A DNA stretch of 64,000 nt, taken from assembly GCF_030867095.1 (NCBI RefSeq), contig NC_081831.1:68772716-68836715 (forward strand), given 5' to 3'. Of the stretch, positions 38,440 to 49,825 are shown piece after piece. Numbering within the stretch: the stretch's first letter is position 1; each line of letters starts with the position of its first letter. This stretch comes from Alligator mississippiensis (taxonomy: Eukaryota > Chordata > Crocodylia > Alligatoridae). The notes below the pieces were generated by a model that saw only the letters and a list, made by a program, of their open reading frames with translations, had not been told where the DNA came from and did no database searches. A program made the position numbers and the translations under genes.

Positions 38440-38570
38440 AGAATTATGGAAAAGTAGGGCTGGAAGGGACCTCAAGAGGTCACCTAGTCCAACATCTTGC
38501 TCAAGGCAGGGTCTTCCCCATCAGATTCATCCCACTCAACTGTTTAATCTAGTCTAAGCCAACAAACATT
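38440..38570 (-). mobile_element. CR1 3'-end fragment
   Basis: GGGCTGGAAGGGACCTCAAG and TAGTCCAACATCTTGCTCAA are the reverse complement of the CR1 3' UTR. A short tail-only copy in GAB3 intron 8. Confidence 0.8.
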
Positions 38571-39511
38571 TTAGAAGTTTGGAGCAATGACTATGGTGCT
38601 GGCTCATGTGTGGCAATTAAATTATTAAAATGAGGGGAGAGTCGCAGATGATCACAAACATGCACGAGATTTTAGAGTCCTAAAAATGAAAAATGGAGTG
38701 TGATTACGAACACAGCTGATATGAACAGCTAAAGTGCAAAGTTGGATCTGGGTGAAGTTTAGGGAGAATGAAGTGCTGAGGAGATTGGGGAGGCCTGAGA
38801 CCAGGATTTCTGTTTGTCATGGCCAGTTTTTAAAAACTATTTGTGAAGTTATAGACCCCAAAATACACATAGAAAACTGGCCCTTTCAGGCTTTGGGTTT
38901 GCAACCAAATCTGGAGGAGCTGACTCAAATCTAGGGATTCTAGACTAACTTCCACCTGGAATTCCTATTCCCACCTGGCCCCATTCAAGAGAGGGCTAAA
39001 AATGAATGAATGAAGTAAGTGTGTTCTTGTTTCAGGTCATGAGAAGTAGGGTTAGTGTGAATGGCCAAAGCAGAAGAAATAGGAGGCATTAATGGCAGTT
39101 CTGTTTCTATACAACATTTGGTATGGGTCTTTAGGAAGTGCACTAAAGGCTTTCTGTCATTTCCTAGGAGATTCTGCAAAGGATTCTTCTCGAAGGTAAA
39201 AAGACTTCATTTTCTTTTGCTTTTCATGAGTTCTCATGTAAATATGCCTGATCTCTGCAATCTCTTGGAACTGCTCTGCCACATTTGTGAGGGAGCAGCT
39301 GGATTCTGTGGAGCAGTAAAAGGGCTTCCCTTATCTGCTTGTAAATTGGACCCAGTGTTTTTAGTTCAAAGTCATTTGATATATATTTTTTTGAAACAGG
39401 GCAAAGGACAAACTTGCTGAACGTTTTTCTTAGAAAATGAACTTCTGCATTCTCCATCCTTGCAACAAAGCAGAATAGAGCAAAAGATAGCTGTGTGAAA
39501 ATGAAAATTAC

Positions 39512-39614
39512 CATATGAATGTAACATTCTTCCTCTTCTCCGGAAACTGAATTGGCACATGGTCTAGCTGAATTAATACCGTCTCTTTCTGGAGAGAGAA
39601 AGCTCATTCGATTG
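39512..39614 (-). CDS. GAB3: GAB3 exon 8
   Basis: 103 bases; acceptor TTCTTCATAG, donor ATG|GTAATT. Encodes (Y)NRMSFLSPERDGINSARP, then CANSVSGEEEECYIHM. The mammalian counterpart reads SFLSPERNGINSAR ... ESYIEM. The third YxxM motif is kept, with His in place of Glu at +2 (YIHM). The reading frame past ATG is intronic. Confidence 0.93.
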
Positions 39615-40075
39615 CTATGAAGAAAAACACAGGAGAGGTTAAGGAAGCATCTTACAGATGCTCTGAAATGGAGCCAAAGCCTGACATAGTCCATATGGTG
39701 AATAAACCAAGTCTAATGCCGCTGCTTTTATAGAGAGGACATCCAGAAACATTATTTAGTTAGAGAGCGAGTCATAGTCGCATTAATATCAGAGTGGATT
39801 TTTTATTTCTTGGGTTTATCCCGCTTGTTGTCATGCCATAACTCAGCAGGAGGCACTGCAGCAATTCTTCTGCAAGTAGCACAAATGGAGGCAGACATCA
39901 TCTGTGTAATATGCGCTGATGGAGCAGTTACTTTGTTGTATGGGTACCAACATTTTTGAGATTGAAATGAATGAATCAGCTACTGTAGCTGCAAGCAGAG
40001 CAACTTGGCTGGCTTTGAAGGCAGCATAAACATGTGTTGTTATCTGTGCCTTGGCAATGTCTGCAGCTCAGACAT

Positions 40076-40141
40076 CTTTTAAAAGAAAAGTTTAGCTGCT
40101 AATTTAACCTTTTAAAAGAAGAATTTAGCTGCTAATTTAAC
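40076..40141. repeat. 33-base tandem duplication in GAB3 intron 7
   Basis: Two adjacent 33-base units (40076-40108, 40109-40141) differing at two positions; each starts CTTTTAAAAGAA and ends GCTGCTAATTTAAC. Looks recent. Confidence 0.85.
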
Positions 40142-40903
40142 CATCAAAAGCTGTTTAATGAGTTGCTGCAAACTGTAAATGTAGGTTGCAAGTCCAGTTA
40201 GTTGCAATAAATTACATGCAGCAGAACCAAGGTTACCAAAACAGCAACTGCTTTGGTTTTTCACTTCGCCAATTCTGGATGAATCTGAACTCTTTTTGGG
40301 TGTCTTGTATATCAAATACTGTGTAAAATGTATTGAACCCTCTATGCTCCTATTCCCTGAAGGTTCCATGCAGCAGCTCAGTGTGTTTGTATGAATTAAT
40401 CATAGCACTTTAACAAGGATGCTCATGAGGCAACTACCTGTGACAAGTCATGTCCAACAGCATCAAAGGGGTTAACTGAAATGCTAATTTGGAAGTTTGG
40501 AGAAGATTTTGACAGCAAGTACCAGGTCACCTGTTCTCCTTGTGTGGCAGCCTCTGCATCTCTAGGAAGGAAATCTTTTGTTTGAATCCCTGACAAGTGA
40601 GCAGCGGGGACACATTTGGGAGCCCACTGGAACAGCACAGTACACTGAAAGGTTGCTATTATTTGCACTGGCAGGTGTGGGAATCCTCAGCTCACCTACA
40701 TATTTTCAAAGGGAGACTGTCAAGTCCCTTCAAGTTCTTCTCATGAGCTTTGGAAATCGATCCTTCCCATTATCCATGCCAGGCTCTGATAACATACAAG
40801 TTTTATGTCACTGAATCACTGGCTGCTCCTCTCTTCGGAGCCCACTGATAGCACAACTTAGTGTTGTCTTGGCTGTGAGGCCAAAAGCAATCTCTCTCCC
40901 TTT

Positions 40904-40921
40904 AAAAAAAAAAAAAAAAAA
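40904..40921. repeat. Poly(A) run, 18 bases
   Basis: Uninterrupted A run directly in front of the first unit of the tandem duplication at 40923. Confidence 0.8.
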
Positions 40922-40922
40922 T

Positions 40923-41286
40923 CATTTCAAGGGCCAAATCAGTTTTGAATTCTATTGGGCAAAGCCCAATAATCAAGTTCCAAATTCTGACTGAGCAAAG
41001 CTCATTCATTCAAGTTTGTGGCTCTACCACTGGGCAACTATCCTTCCTCCCAGACCCCCAGTCTTGGGCTTTGGATACTCCCCAAATCTATGGCAGGCCT
41101 CCTATGTGCAAGGCCCAAGCCCGGAGGCTTTGGGGTTCAGATGCCCCATAGTTTTGCTTGCTTCTAGCCAAAAAGCCAATCAGTAAGCCAGGGGGAAGCA
41201 TGAATATAGTCCCCTATTGCCACAAAATTTTGTAGTCAAGTTGCCTGTAATGCAAGGGACAGGCTTCACCTTGGGAAAACAACCTT

Positions 41287-41350
<64 letters not shown>

Positions 41351-41740
41351 TTTCATTTCAGGAGGCAAATCAGTTCTGAATTCACTTGGGCAAATCCCAA
41401 GTCAAGTTCCAAATTTGAACTGAGCAGAGCTCTGTGTGGCTCTACCACAGAGCAAGCATCCTTCTTCCCAGATCTATGTCTTGGGCTTTGGATACTCCTC
41501 AAATCTGTGGCAGGCATCCTATGTGCAAGCCCTGCGCCCACAGACTCTGAGGCTCAGATACTCCCTAGTCTTGCATGCTCTAAGCCAAAAAGGCCAAGGA
41601 GCAATCCAGGGGGAACACAAGAAACCAGTCACCTACTGCCACAAAATTGTGCAGTCAAGTTTCCTGTGTTTGGGAAGCTTGCAGGGGTCAGCCTACCTGG
41701 AGTGCAAGGGACAGGTCTCACCCTGGAAAAACCAGCTGGG
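40923..41740. repeat. Tandem duplication, about 430-base period, split by (TA)n
   Basis: Copy 1 (40923-41288) and copy 2 (41354-41740) are diverged direct repeats. Shared blocks include CATTTCA, CAAATCAGTT, TCAAGTTCCAAATT, GTGGCTCTACCAC, CTTGGGCTTTGGATACTCC, GCCACAAAATT and GCAAGGGACAGG. Each copy follows a low-complexity tract: poly(A) at 40904-40921 for copy 1, the TA array for copy 2. Open frames here are not genes. Origin unknown: a satellite-like unit, or two copies of a retroposon. Confidence 0.8.
41290..41353. repeat. Long (TA)n microsatellite
   Basis: About 26 uninterrupted TA units, then CACATATAT. It lies between the two copies of the 430-base duplication and gives a meaningless Tyr-Ile open frame on both strands. 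Confidence 0.95.
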
Positions 41741-42324
41741 TGACCATGGGATCTCTCCTGTCAGGTCTACCCTACTTGCATTGATTATAGATCAGAGTCA
41801 GAAACTGCGCCTGAGCTTCTGTATGGCTGTGCAGGTCCTCAAGCTAGCCAGCTCTTTACATTATTGAAGTTTTCCTTCTCTTTGCCCTATTCTGTCTCAA
41901 GATAGATGACTGTTCCCTTTGGGAAAAAAATAAAGAGCATGAGGGCTTCAAATATCCTGGTAGCCATGCCAGAGTAGAGATTAACCCTAGCCTGCCAATA
42001 ATTTACATAAAGGGACTTCAAAAAAGACAATCTCACTTGGAGGATGCCCTAATTTGCAAGAGATCCATACTACAGGATTCCTCACAGCTGTTGGAAGCAC
42101 AGTGTATGCTTGCTCTCTCTCTGTCTTTGAAGGGAACCATTTTTTTGTTATGACGGCAAATGCTTGTGAAATGCTAGATGGACCCTGTGGAATTTGCATG
42201 GCGTGTTTGTTCACAGGCTTTGCCAACAAACTCTTCCTTGCAGAATGCAATAAGTTATTTATAACTCTGCTTTCCAATGTCAATGCTTATAAAGGTTTTC
42301 ATGTTGGGTTTCCCATCCACTTAC

Positions 42325-42397
42325 TAAGGCACAGTCCTGGTCATGGGCTGCTCCCGGATTGTGGTAAGGTTCCTCAGGTCCAGTGGTGGGGGTCGGG
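42325..42397 (-). CDS. GAB3: GAB3 exon 7
   Basis: 73 bases; acceptor GCACTTTCAG, donor TA|GTAAGTGG. The first two bases complete a Ser codon, followed by RPPPLDLRNLTTIREQPMTR and TVP, matching the RPPPLDLRNLSIIREH block of mammalian GAB3. Too short to show as an open frame of its own, and recognised by splice sites plus homology. Confidence 0.9.
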
Positions 42398-42999
42398 CTG
42401 AAAGTGCATACAAAAGGAGTTAGAATTAAAACAAAAAGAAAAAAGGGGTTGTTCATGCTTCTTATAAATTAAACGCTGGTCACAAAATCCAGCATAGTTA
42501 GGGAGCAAGAAATGAGCTGGGAACCTCATGCAACATAAACAATCTCAACCAGATAGGAATCCCTTCGAATTCTCAGTTTGGTCACACAGAAGAGCATTTG
42601 TTCAAAATTATATTCAGAAAATCTTGTGGACCACTTGAATCAACCCTGCATATGTTAAAATGGGCCGCAGGAGAACCGACTTCCCCCACAAAGATTAAAA
42701 ACATGCCTCAGCTTTGATCAATACACATGGTCTGCAAGGGGAAGGGTCTAGTTACTGCCCTGGGGACCTTATTGGAGACTGCCCACCAGGCTGCCAGCAG
42801 TGGTGGTATTTTCTGGGATGTGGACAAACTCTGTGTGGAGAATGGACTGGGACCATCAACTGCTTGCATACTGGTAATATATTCCCATCACTTGCCTGCT
42901 GGATTTGAACCAGAATCCAGAGGGTACAAACCACATAACTTGACTATTTCTCTGAAATAGTTTTTTACCATGCTACTCTGGATTGAAACATGGAGGGTA

Positions 43000-43790
43000 A
43001 CACTTTCTCTACTGCAGGGGTGTAGATTGGCCAGATACACCCTGTGTTGCCATATGATCTGGTCTGTGGGTCTCTAGACCAATCCCACATACACATGGTG
43101 CATGCACCAGCCTTGTCCCCAGCCATGAATGCTTCATGTGGGTTGGATGTGGCGTCCTGTACGCTGCACGCAGCATAGGGGGTCAGTCCAGGGTCTGTGC
43201 TACATGTGGTGCCTGTGCAGGACTGGCTCTGCATGCTGGCTCTGGAACTGGTCTGGATCAGGCCGTGTTGGAGCCAGTACACAGGGCCAGTCTGGCAGGA
43301 TACTGCAAGCAGGATGTGCCCCATGCTGGCCCCCTGTGCCATATGCTGCACCTGCAGCTGGTGCAGCCTATGTGCCACAAGGAACACGTTTCAGCCCTGG
43401 GGCTCACTATGTATGCAGCTGGACCTGGTGCTGCATGCAGCTCAGGGGGTCCAGGGTGAAGTTGGCATGCAGAGCCTAGCCAGACTGGCCCTGCATACTT
43501 GCTCTGGCATGCACGGGCAGCCCAGGGCCAGATCCAGACTGTTCTCAGAGCCAATGTGCAAGGTCAATCTGGCAGGTCATGGCAGGCAGGCTGCACTCTG
43601 GACCCCCTGAGCTGCGTGCAGTGCTGGGTCCATTCCATGCTGCCTGCAGCACATGTGCTAAACCCAGTGCCACACATGCTGCTCATGGCACAGGGGGTTG
43701 GTTCCAATGTGGTCTGCATCCAGGTGCAATGGCCCTCATCTGGCCCACAGGGCCTGCTCTGTAATAATGTCAAATATTTGCATTTGAAAG
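43000..43790. repeat. GC-rich repetitive block in GAB3 intron 6
   Basis: About 0.8 kb of CTG/CAG-rich sequence with recurring words (GGCAGG, CATGCTG, CCAGTCTGG, GCATGCAG). Inverted copies are present: GCATGCAGCTCAGGGGGTCCA near 43432 against TGGACCCCCTGAGCTGCGTG near 43599. Overlapping open frames on both strands follow from low stop density. Probably a GC-rich transposon-derived sequence; family unknown. Confidence 0.5.
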
Positions 43791-44989
43791 TGTCCCCTCC
43801 CTTCTGTGCATTCAAGGGGAGACAGACTGGATTACATTTGGATTACAAATGTGGAACTCTTATCTGCAAGTATGGTCACTACTTGGGAACAAACGTGACA
43901 ACCTTTAACCCACTCCAGGGCATGTCCCAAATTGGAGGGTACTCCAAGCCCATGGCACATCAGCCTGCATACACATTAAGTAACTAAGCACTGTAGAGGG
44001 GAAACCAGAAACAGCAGCTGTTTTGGATTCCCTTAGCGCAACCTGAGAAAACCTGTGGGAACAAAAAGGATTTCTCTTTCTTCTCTTAACTAGGTAATAA
44101 CCTGAGTAGGATTTGGCCCATTCATAAACGGGCTAGCAACATTACTTGTGGGAATCAGGTAAGCAGAATGGAGGCCAAATGTAAATCTCTTAGCTGATTA
44201 TATCTGCATATGCCCTCTGGCTCAGGAAGAGAAAGTAGCTTGTGCCTGACAACTCAAGCTGAGGCAGTGTAGGAAGGGGAAGTTCTGTTTCCACAACATC
44301 ACCAGCTCCCCTAGGGTCCTGGAGACGCCCCCCCGTTTTCCTCCGTTCATGCGGAGAGGCAGACTCCACAGGTCTCAGCCACATTCTCCACCTGACTCGC
44401 AGACCATCCTGGGAAAGTGGTGCAACTTGCTTTGCTCTCCCATCAGTTGAATTCTGTCTCTACATACTACGGCTCCTCAAGGAGCCCTGCTGGTTGGGGT
44501 CCACAGAGAATTAGGCAGTCCCAGTGACCATGGCCACTGCCACTGTGACTCTTATTTGCGAAGATGTATCTGCCCCACAGCGGGTCCTTCAACTGTGTGT
44601 GTGAATCAGAGAGAACAAAGATGCTATGGGGCTTGGGGGAAAAAACCTCCCCTCAATCAAAGCATTGCAAGAATATTCTGAATTAAACTCTACAGAGTTA
44701 CCACTGCATGGCATGGGCATGGCCCCACCTGGAAGCGGGGTTCATGGAGTGCTACGGGTAAATAAATATCTGTTTTACAACTACACCAAACACCTAATGT
44801 GATATGGAACATCTACCCACGTGAACCTGGACCAAAACTTCTTCCTTAAAATTACTGGCTATTCCCTACCCATGAAATGCTTGGTGAGCCTCTAATGTGC
44901 TATGCCATGACCACCCCTCCTTCCCTCAGTGACAGCCATGTTCCTGGGTTTCTACTTGCCAACCATGTTGGGTGTTAGTTTGGTCTTAC

Positions 44990-45245
44990 ATTTCCTTCGA
45001 GGCTTGAGATCTCGATTCACTGGCGGCGGTTCCAAGTCAGTGGGAAGCTCAGGCAGCGGGCTGGAGAGTTTTTCATTGCTGACTACAGGGAATGTAAACG
45101 TAGCTGAGCCTGGACTCATGGGAATGTAGCCATCAGGTGAGCAATCTGACCCCAGAATAGGCGGAGATGCGCTGGGGCGCATGGGTACATAACTATCCTC
45201 CGTGCTGTCTGATGCAGAAGGAATCAGTGGGCTGAACCGACATGG
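44990..45245 (-). CDS. GAB3: GAB3 exon 6
   Basis: 256 bases; acceptor TTTCTGAAG, donor AAAT|GTAAGA. Encodes PCRFSPLIPSASDSTEDSYVPM..., DGYIPMSPGS, then LPELPTDLEPPPVNRDLKPR. YVPM and YIPM are two YxxM motifs that bind PI3-kinase p85 SH2 domains when phosphorylated. PPVNRDLKP fits the PxxxRxxKP consensus for the GRB2 C-terminal SH3 domain. The block is nearly the same in mammalian GAB3. Confidence 0.95.
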
Positions 45246-45619
45246 CTTCAGAAATGAGAAGGAAAAGAAAGGGGTCCCAGTCAGTTGGACAACTCAATAA
45301 TCAATGGGGCCTAATCCAGACCCTCAACAACCAGGGGATGGCTCTGAACTGAGCCCGGTGCTTGAACACCCCGATTTGAGCTCCACAGGAGGCATGAGCT
45401 GGAATGTTCTTAGCCCAAACCAGAGATTCAAATATTCATGCCAACTTTGGAAGAGTTCAGATATCCCATACTACAAGATACAAAATCACCTGTGTCCTCC
45501 ACCTTCTATTCCTAAGCATATTATAAGAGAGGAGTAACACAACCTCACGACAAAGAATGACTTGCTTGTTCTATTCTGTTCTGAGAGAGTATTTAAATAT
45601 ATGCAAATAGAGCACTTAC

Positions 45620-45675
45620 CAAATTCAAGCTAAGCCTCTTATCCCGGCTTCTTAAGGAATTTCCTTCCGCATCTG
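45620..45675 (-). CDS. GAB3: GAB3 exon 5
   Basis: A 56-base micro-exon giving (A)DAEGNSLRSRDKRLSLNL, close to the mammalian segment with RHRDKRLSLNL. Acceptor TTGCAG|CAG, donor TTG|GTAAGTG, exit in phase 0. The acceptor is a NAGNAG: using the second CAG would drop one Ala codon and keep the frame. RLSLNL is a likely 14-3-3/basophilic kinase context, by analogy with other GAB proteins. Confidence 0.92.
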
Positions 45676-46057
45676 CTGCAATAAAAACCCACAGCGATTA
45701 ATGATTTGACAAGCCAAAGGGCAGTGGAACCTGAAAGATATAACTTTAGAGCAGAACATATGGCTCAAAAATAATTACGGCTTTCTAAAGCTCCTGCAGT
45801 TCTTTGCTAGTTATTCTGAAATGGGAAAACCTGATGAAATACAGGATCAAGAACAACCTGGTGACATTTCCTGATTGGGTTAATAATGCTATGTGAATTT
45901 TTAGAATGTTGTAAATAAGAAATAGTTCATATCAATGATCCTGTTCTACATGATGGTCATTTATTCACAGATGGAGAAATGAAAACCTGGTTTAGGGGTT
46001 AGAGCAAGGGACTAGGAGACAAGATCGGAAATTTATTTCTGCTTTGTTAGCAACTTG

Positions 46058-46590
46058 GGATCATAGGAAAGCAGGGCTGGAAGGGACCTCACAAGACCAT
46101 CTAGTCCAGTCCTCTGCTCAAGGAAGGATCATCCCTGGCTAAACCACCCCAGCCAAATGTCTGTCTAATTTGCTCTTGATAATTTCCAGGGATAGAGATT
46201 TCACAATTTCTCTAGGTAGCCAGTTCCAGTGCTTGACCACCCTCATTGTCAGAAAGTTCCTCTTAATCTCTAACCTATATTTCTTCTGTTGCAGCTCGAG
46301 ACCATTGCTGGTCACCTCTTATGACCACAGAGAAAAGCCCATCTCTATCCTCTCTAAAATAGCCCCTCTGGTATTTGAAGTCTTATCAAATCTCTGTCCT
46401 CCCCCTGCAACCCCACCAGTCTTCTCTTCTCTAGACTAAATAACCCCTCGTTCTTTCAGACTTTCCTCAGAAGTCAAGATTCCTAGGCCCCTACTAATTT
46501 TTGTCACTCTCCTCTGGATTTTTTGTAATCTGTCCACATCTTTATTGAACATGGGGCCCAAAACTGGACACAATTTGTTGCATAACCTTT
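46058..46590 (-). mobile_element. CR1 3'-part fragment in GAB3 intron 5
   Basis: On the minus strand it carries the CR1 3' region: AGCAGGGCTGGAAGGGACCT, the CTAGTCCAGTCCTCTGCTCA block, GGTAGCCAGTTCCAGTGCTT, and further up AACATGGGGCCCAAAACTGG. It spans the end of RT and the 3' UTR with frame breaks. Confidence 0.85.
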
Positions 46591-48048
46591 GACCTCTTTG
46601 TCTCAGTTTTCCCATCTGCTGAATGGATATAATTATACCATAGCAGGATTCTGGAAACCTTGTAAAGTGATTTGAGACCCTTAGGTCTCAGGTACACGGG
46701 AAATGCAAATTACTGCACAGGAGGAAAACAGGATAGCATGCAGTATGAGAGAAGAGACACTTGTGTTTCTTAATGAAGAATGAGCATAACTCACAAGTGG
46801 TCTATCTTCCTGAACAAAGGAAAAAGTCATGCCTCAGTGCCTGCTGAAACTTATGTCTCTTGGTTTATTCACTTTTTGATTACTGATGCATTGTCTTTTA
46901 AAAACAAGCCAAGGAAGTTAAGAAAGTATGTTCAGTATGTAAATCAAGTTCTGGACAGATTTCCTGCGATCATTTCCATTGCTTAATGGATAGCAGTAGG
47001 GCGGTGGGATCTGTTAGCAGATTCTGTTTGTATGGGAAAATTTTACTCTAAATTAGGGTTATTAAAGGTAGCTTTTGGGGGAATTACTTTGTTTACAGTC
47101 AGAAAGAATAGCAACAGACCAGAAGGGGAAAAGACTGATTATTTTTCTCCCTAGGCTTAAGCCTATCTTCTTTTGTAGGGAAAATCTATATATGGAGCAA
47201 CAGCCCAATTCCCTATTGAGATTACAGAATTTTTCTTGGGAACCCCATAAAAAATGTCCATAGGGGTATTTAAACTTGGCCCAATAGTGCATTATACACA
47301 CTGACTTGGTGGAGATTTCAGTTCTGTAAGGAAACTGGTGTATCTTTCTATAGTGGCTTCAGCATAATAGACAAAAGAAAAGCATTAAGGCTGGAATAAT
47401 CTGTCTCTTTAGTACCCAGAATAAACAGAGCTTTAGCCAGCTATTATTAGCCCGATACTTTCTCAGCTTCACATGGTTACTGTGCCACTATAACTATGTT
47501 GATGTTTTACTGAAATAGTTATGCAGATGCAATCCTACTGTGGATGCAGCTTTCCCAGGATGCAGGCTCTTTGGATTGACGTAACTTATTACCCTTCCTT
47601 TATGAGAAATCTGCTTCACCAGTATAAGGTCCCGTATACAACCGAGTCCATGTTAAGAGGGTTCTACTGCTTTCCTCACACCACGTTAGTGAAAGCAGTA
47701 CAACTTTTGTTTGTAGGCGAAGTCCAGGAATGGACAAAGAGCAAGCTATGTGAGCACCCTCTTGCTATCTGAACTGGTGAAAAGCAGTGGTTCTATTTGG
47801 AACTTCTGTATTTTTATTTCACGTCTTAATTTTTCCTTACTCGCTACATTCATAGAGTTATGCACTTAGAGTAAGAAAATAAGTAGGAGCACTTATTAAT
47901 TCATTGCTGCCCCCTGTCAGGCAGAGATAACCTTGCAGCATGTTAGCAGAACATGACATTTGAGCACTTAATCCTCTTAAGAGCATTTCAATATAAATTA
48001 GAATGTAGAAATATTAGCTATCTTTAATTAGATCAGGGGAGGAGGCAC

Positions 48049-48079
48049 GTGTGTGTGTTAATGCAGCACACACACACAC
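48049..48079. repeat. Inverted GT/CA microsatellite pair
   Basis: GTGTGTGTGT and CACACACACACAC separated by eight bases, so the transcript can fold back on itself. Confidence 0.75.
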
Positions 48080-48470
48080 CTAAGTCCACACAATATTTGC
48101 AGGCAGCTTGCAATTGTAACTGATGATTAAGAACACCATTTCCAGCTATGGGTGTTTCTCCTAAAAGCTTCCAAGAATTGGTTGAACACTGATAAACAGG
48201 CCAGGCAAAGCTCTGCACACTTGTTTTTTTCAACTTTAATGAGAATAATGACTCAGGCTCTGCACAATGCTTGAACATCCATTTAAGTTACAAAATAAGT
48301 GAGGCCAATCCACAATGCTGAATGTAAAGGCCTTCTGTGTCCTCCAATTAGAAAATTACAGTGCCACTAAAATAGGGATGATGGTTCCCAGCTAGATATT
48401 TTACCTGCCCATAGGGCTCTATAAAGTATGCATTGTGCTATACTAGGCCCTACACCACTATTTTTGGTTA

Positions 48471-48738
48471 CACTGGGTGCATCTACACAAGACGCTGACT
48501 GTGCAGTAGCTGAAAAATACTGTGCAGTAGTGTGTTGCAGCATGGACAGTACTAATACACTACTGTGCAGTATTATTAGGCTAGTGCACAGTAGCATCCC
48601 CTAAAAGACATTTGGCAGCACTACTGTGTGATAACTTTGGTTACTGCACATTTATTTAGTACTTGGTAATACATGTAAGTACTAAATAAATGTGCAGGAA
48701 TGACTGTGCAGTAGTATCTCATGTAGATGTGCCCACTG
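48471..48738. mobile_element. MITE with TTTAGTACTT hairpin, copy 2
   Basis: Terminal repeats CACTGGGTGCATCTACAC and the complement of CAGTGGGCACATCTACAT. A hairpin at about 48648-48697 (CACATTTATTTAGTACTT and its complement) and many CTACTGCACAGT words are shared with the copy at 31333-31565, but in reverse order. 268 bases, non-coding, in GAB3 intron 4-5. Confidence 0.8.
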
Positions 48739-49825
48739 CCTCAAGAACAAGTGAAACAGCATCTGGTTGGCAGTGGATTTTTCTGCTTTCTACCCAGTTT
48801 TCCAGCAAGCCTGAATGAAATCCAGGGACAACAAAGCACTCGTTCACATTATAAATCACTGGTTCCCCTGGGATTATATCCCATCACCCGCTTCTTCCTG
48901 GCTTCTAGGCCTCTGGATGTGAAAAGGCATCCTTCTTTCATGGAGAGAGCTGCCTACAGAAGAGGTAGTGCACTTAAAGGGTGTTTTATGTGAATGAGGC
49001 CAAGTTTTGACCCATCAGGGGACATATGACATCCCATGACTGACTGAATGAAAGCTTGAATTTTGTACTGATTGACTTGCACACCTGATTCAGGTGTTTT
49101 CCCCCTTTAAATAAAAAAAAAAATTACTGAAGTCCACAAGTGGTCATATTTGAGGAAATCACAGCTAATTGTTGACAGGCGACTGCACTGCTAATGGCAT
49201 TACCAGACCAGGTGCTGAATGCGACTGAGGGACTCTTTTCAACCAATATCCCAAATGAATTTAAAAATCAGTATTTAACTGAGCTGCACAATGGGTGGAG
49301 ACACCAAGGCACTGAGAGGTTACTGCCAGGTGTTGTAAGAATTTGGCTCTTCTGGAGGTACCTGAAGGCGTTGACCAGATATTCAGAAGTGCTCAACAGC
49401 CACTTTCCAACAGAAGCTGACTATTTGGGCACTTTGTTCTGGCATTTCAATGGGAGCAGAGTTCTTTGGAAACTCTGGGCTGGGGTGATCTGTCCAGGGA
49501 CCTTGAGATACTGTCTCCATTCCTGCACTGTCATTGGATTATCACTACCATTTGGCTCCACTTGCTACAGAGCTGGGCTGCAGCCACACTCTTAAAAGTC
49601 CTAACTTGAATTCAGACACAAAGACCCCTTTTGACATAATCACACTACCACGACAGAGCAGTGCAGGTATGGAAGGGCAGTGGAGGGGTTCACAAATGTT
49701 CAAGCGGACAGAGCTGAAAGACTAGAAGGAGATGGCTATCCATTCTGCTCTGCTCCTCTAATGGAGCATGTTTCTCATCGGGCTTCCTCTGGCTGGCAGA
49801 CTTCAGCTCTCTGAAACAACATTAC

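Noticed and set aside
41180..41743. Tyr-Ile repeat open frames
   Set aside because: They are translations of the TA microsatellite.
43129..43987. Cys/Trp-rich open frames of 100-160 codons on both strands
   Set aside because: They come from the CTG/CAG-rich repetitive block; composition explains them and no domain is recognisable.
49194..49595. 133-codon plus-strand open frame
   Set aside because: Lies in a GAB3 intron, antisense to the gene, without motif, splice support or repeat homology. Length is within chance for a window this size.
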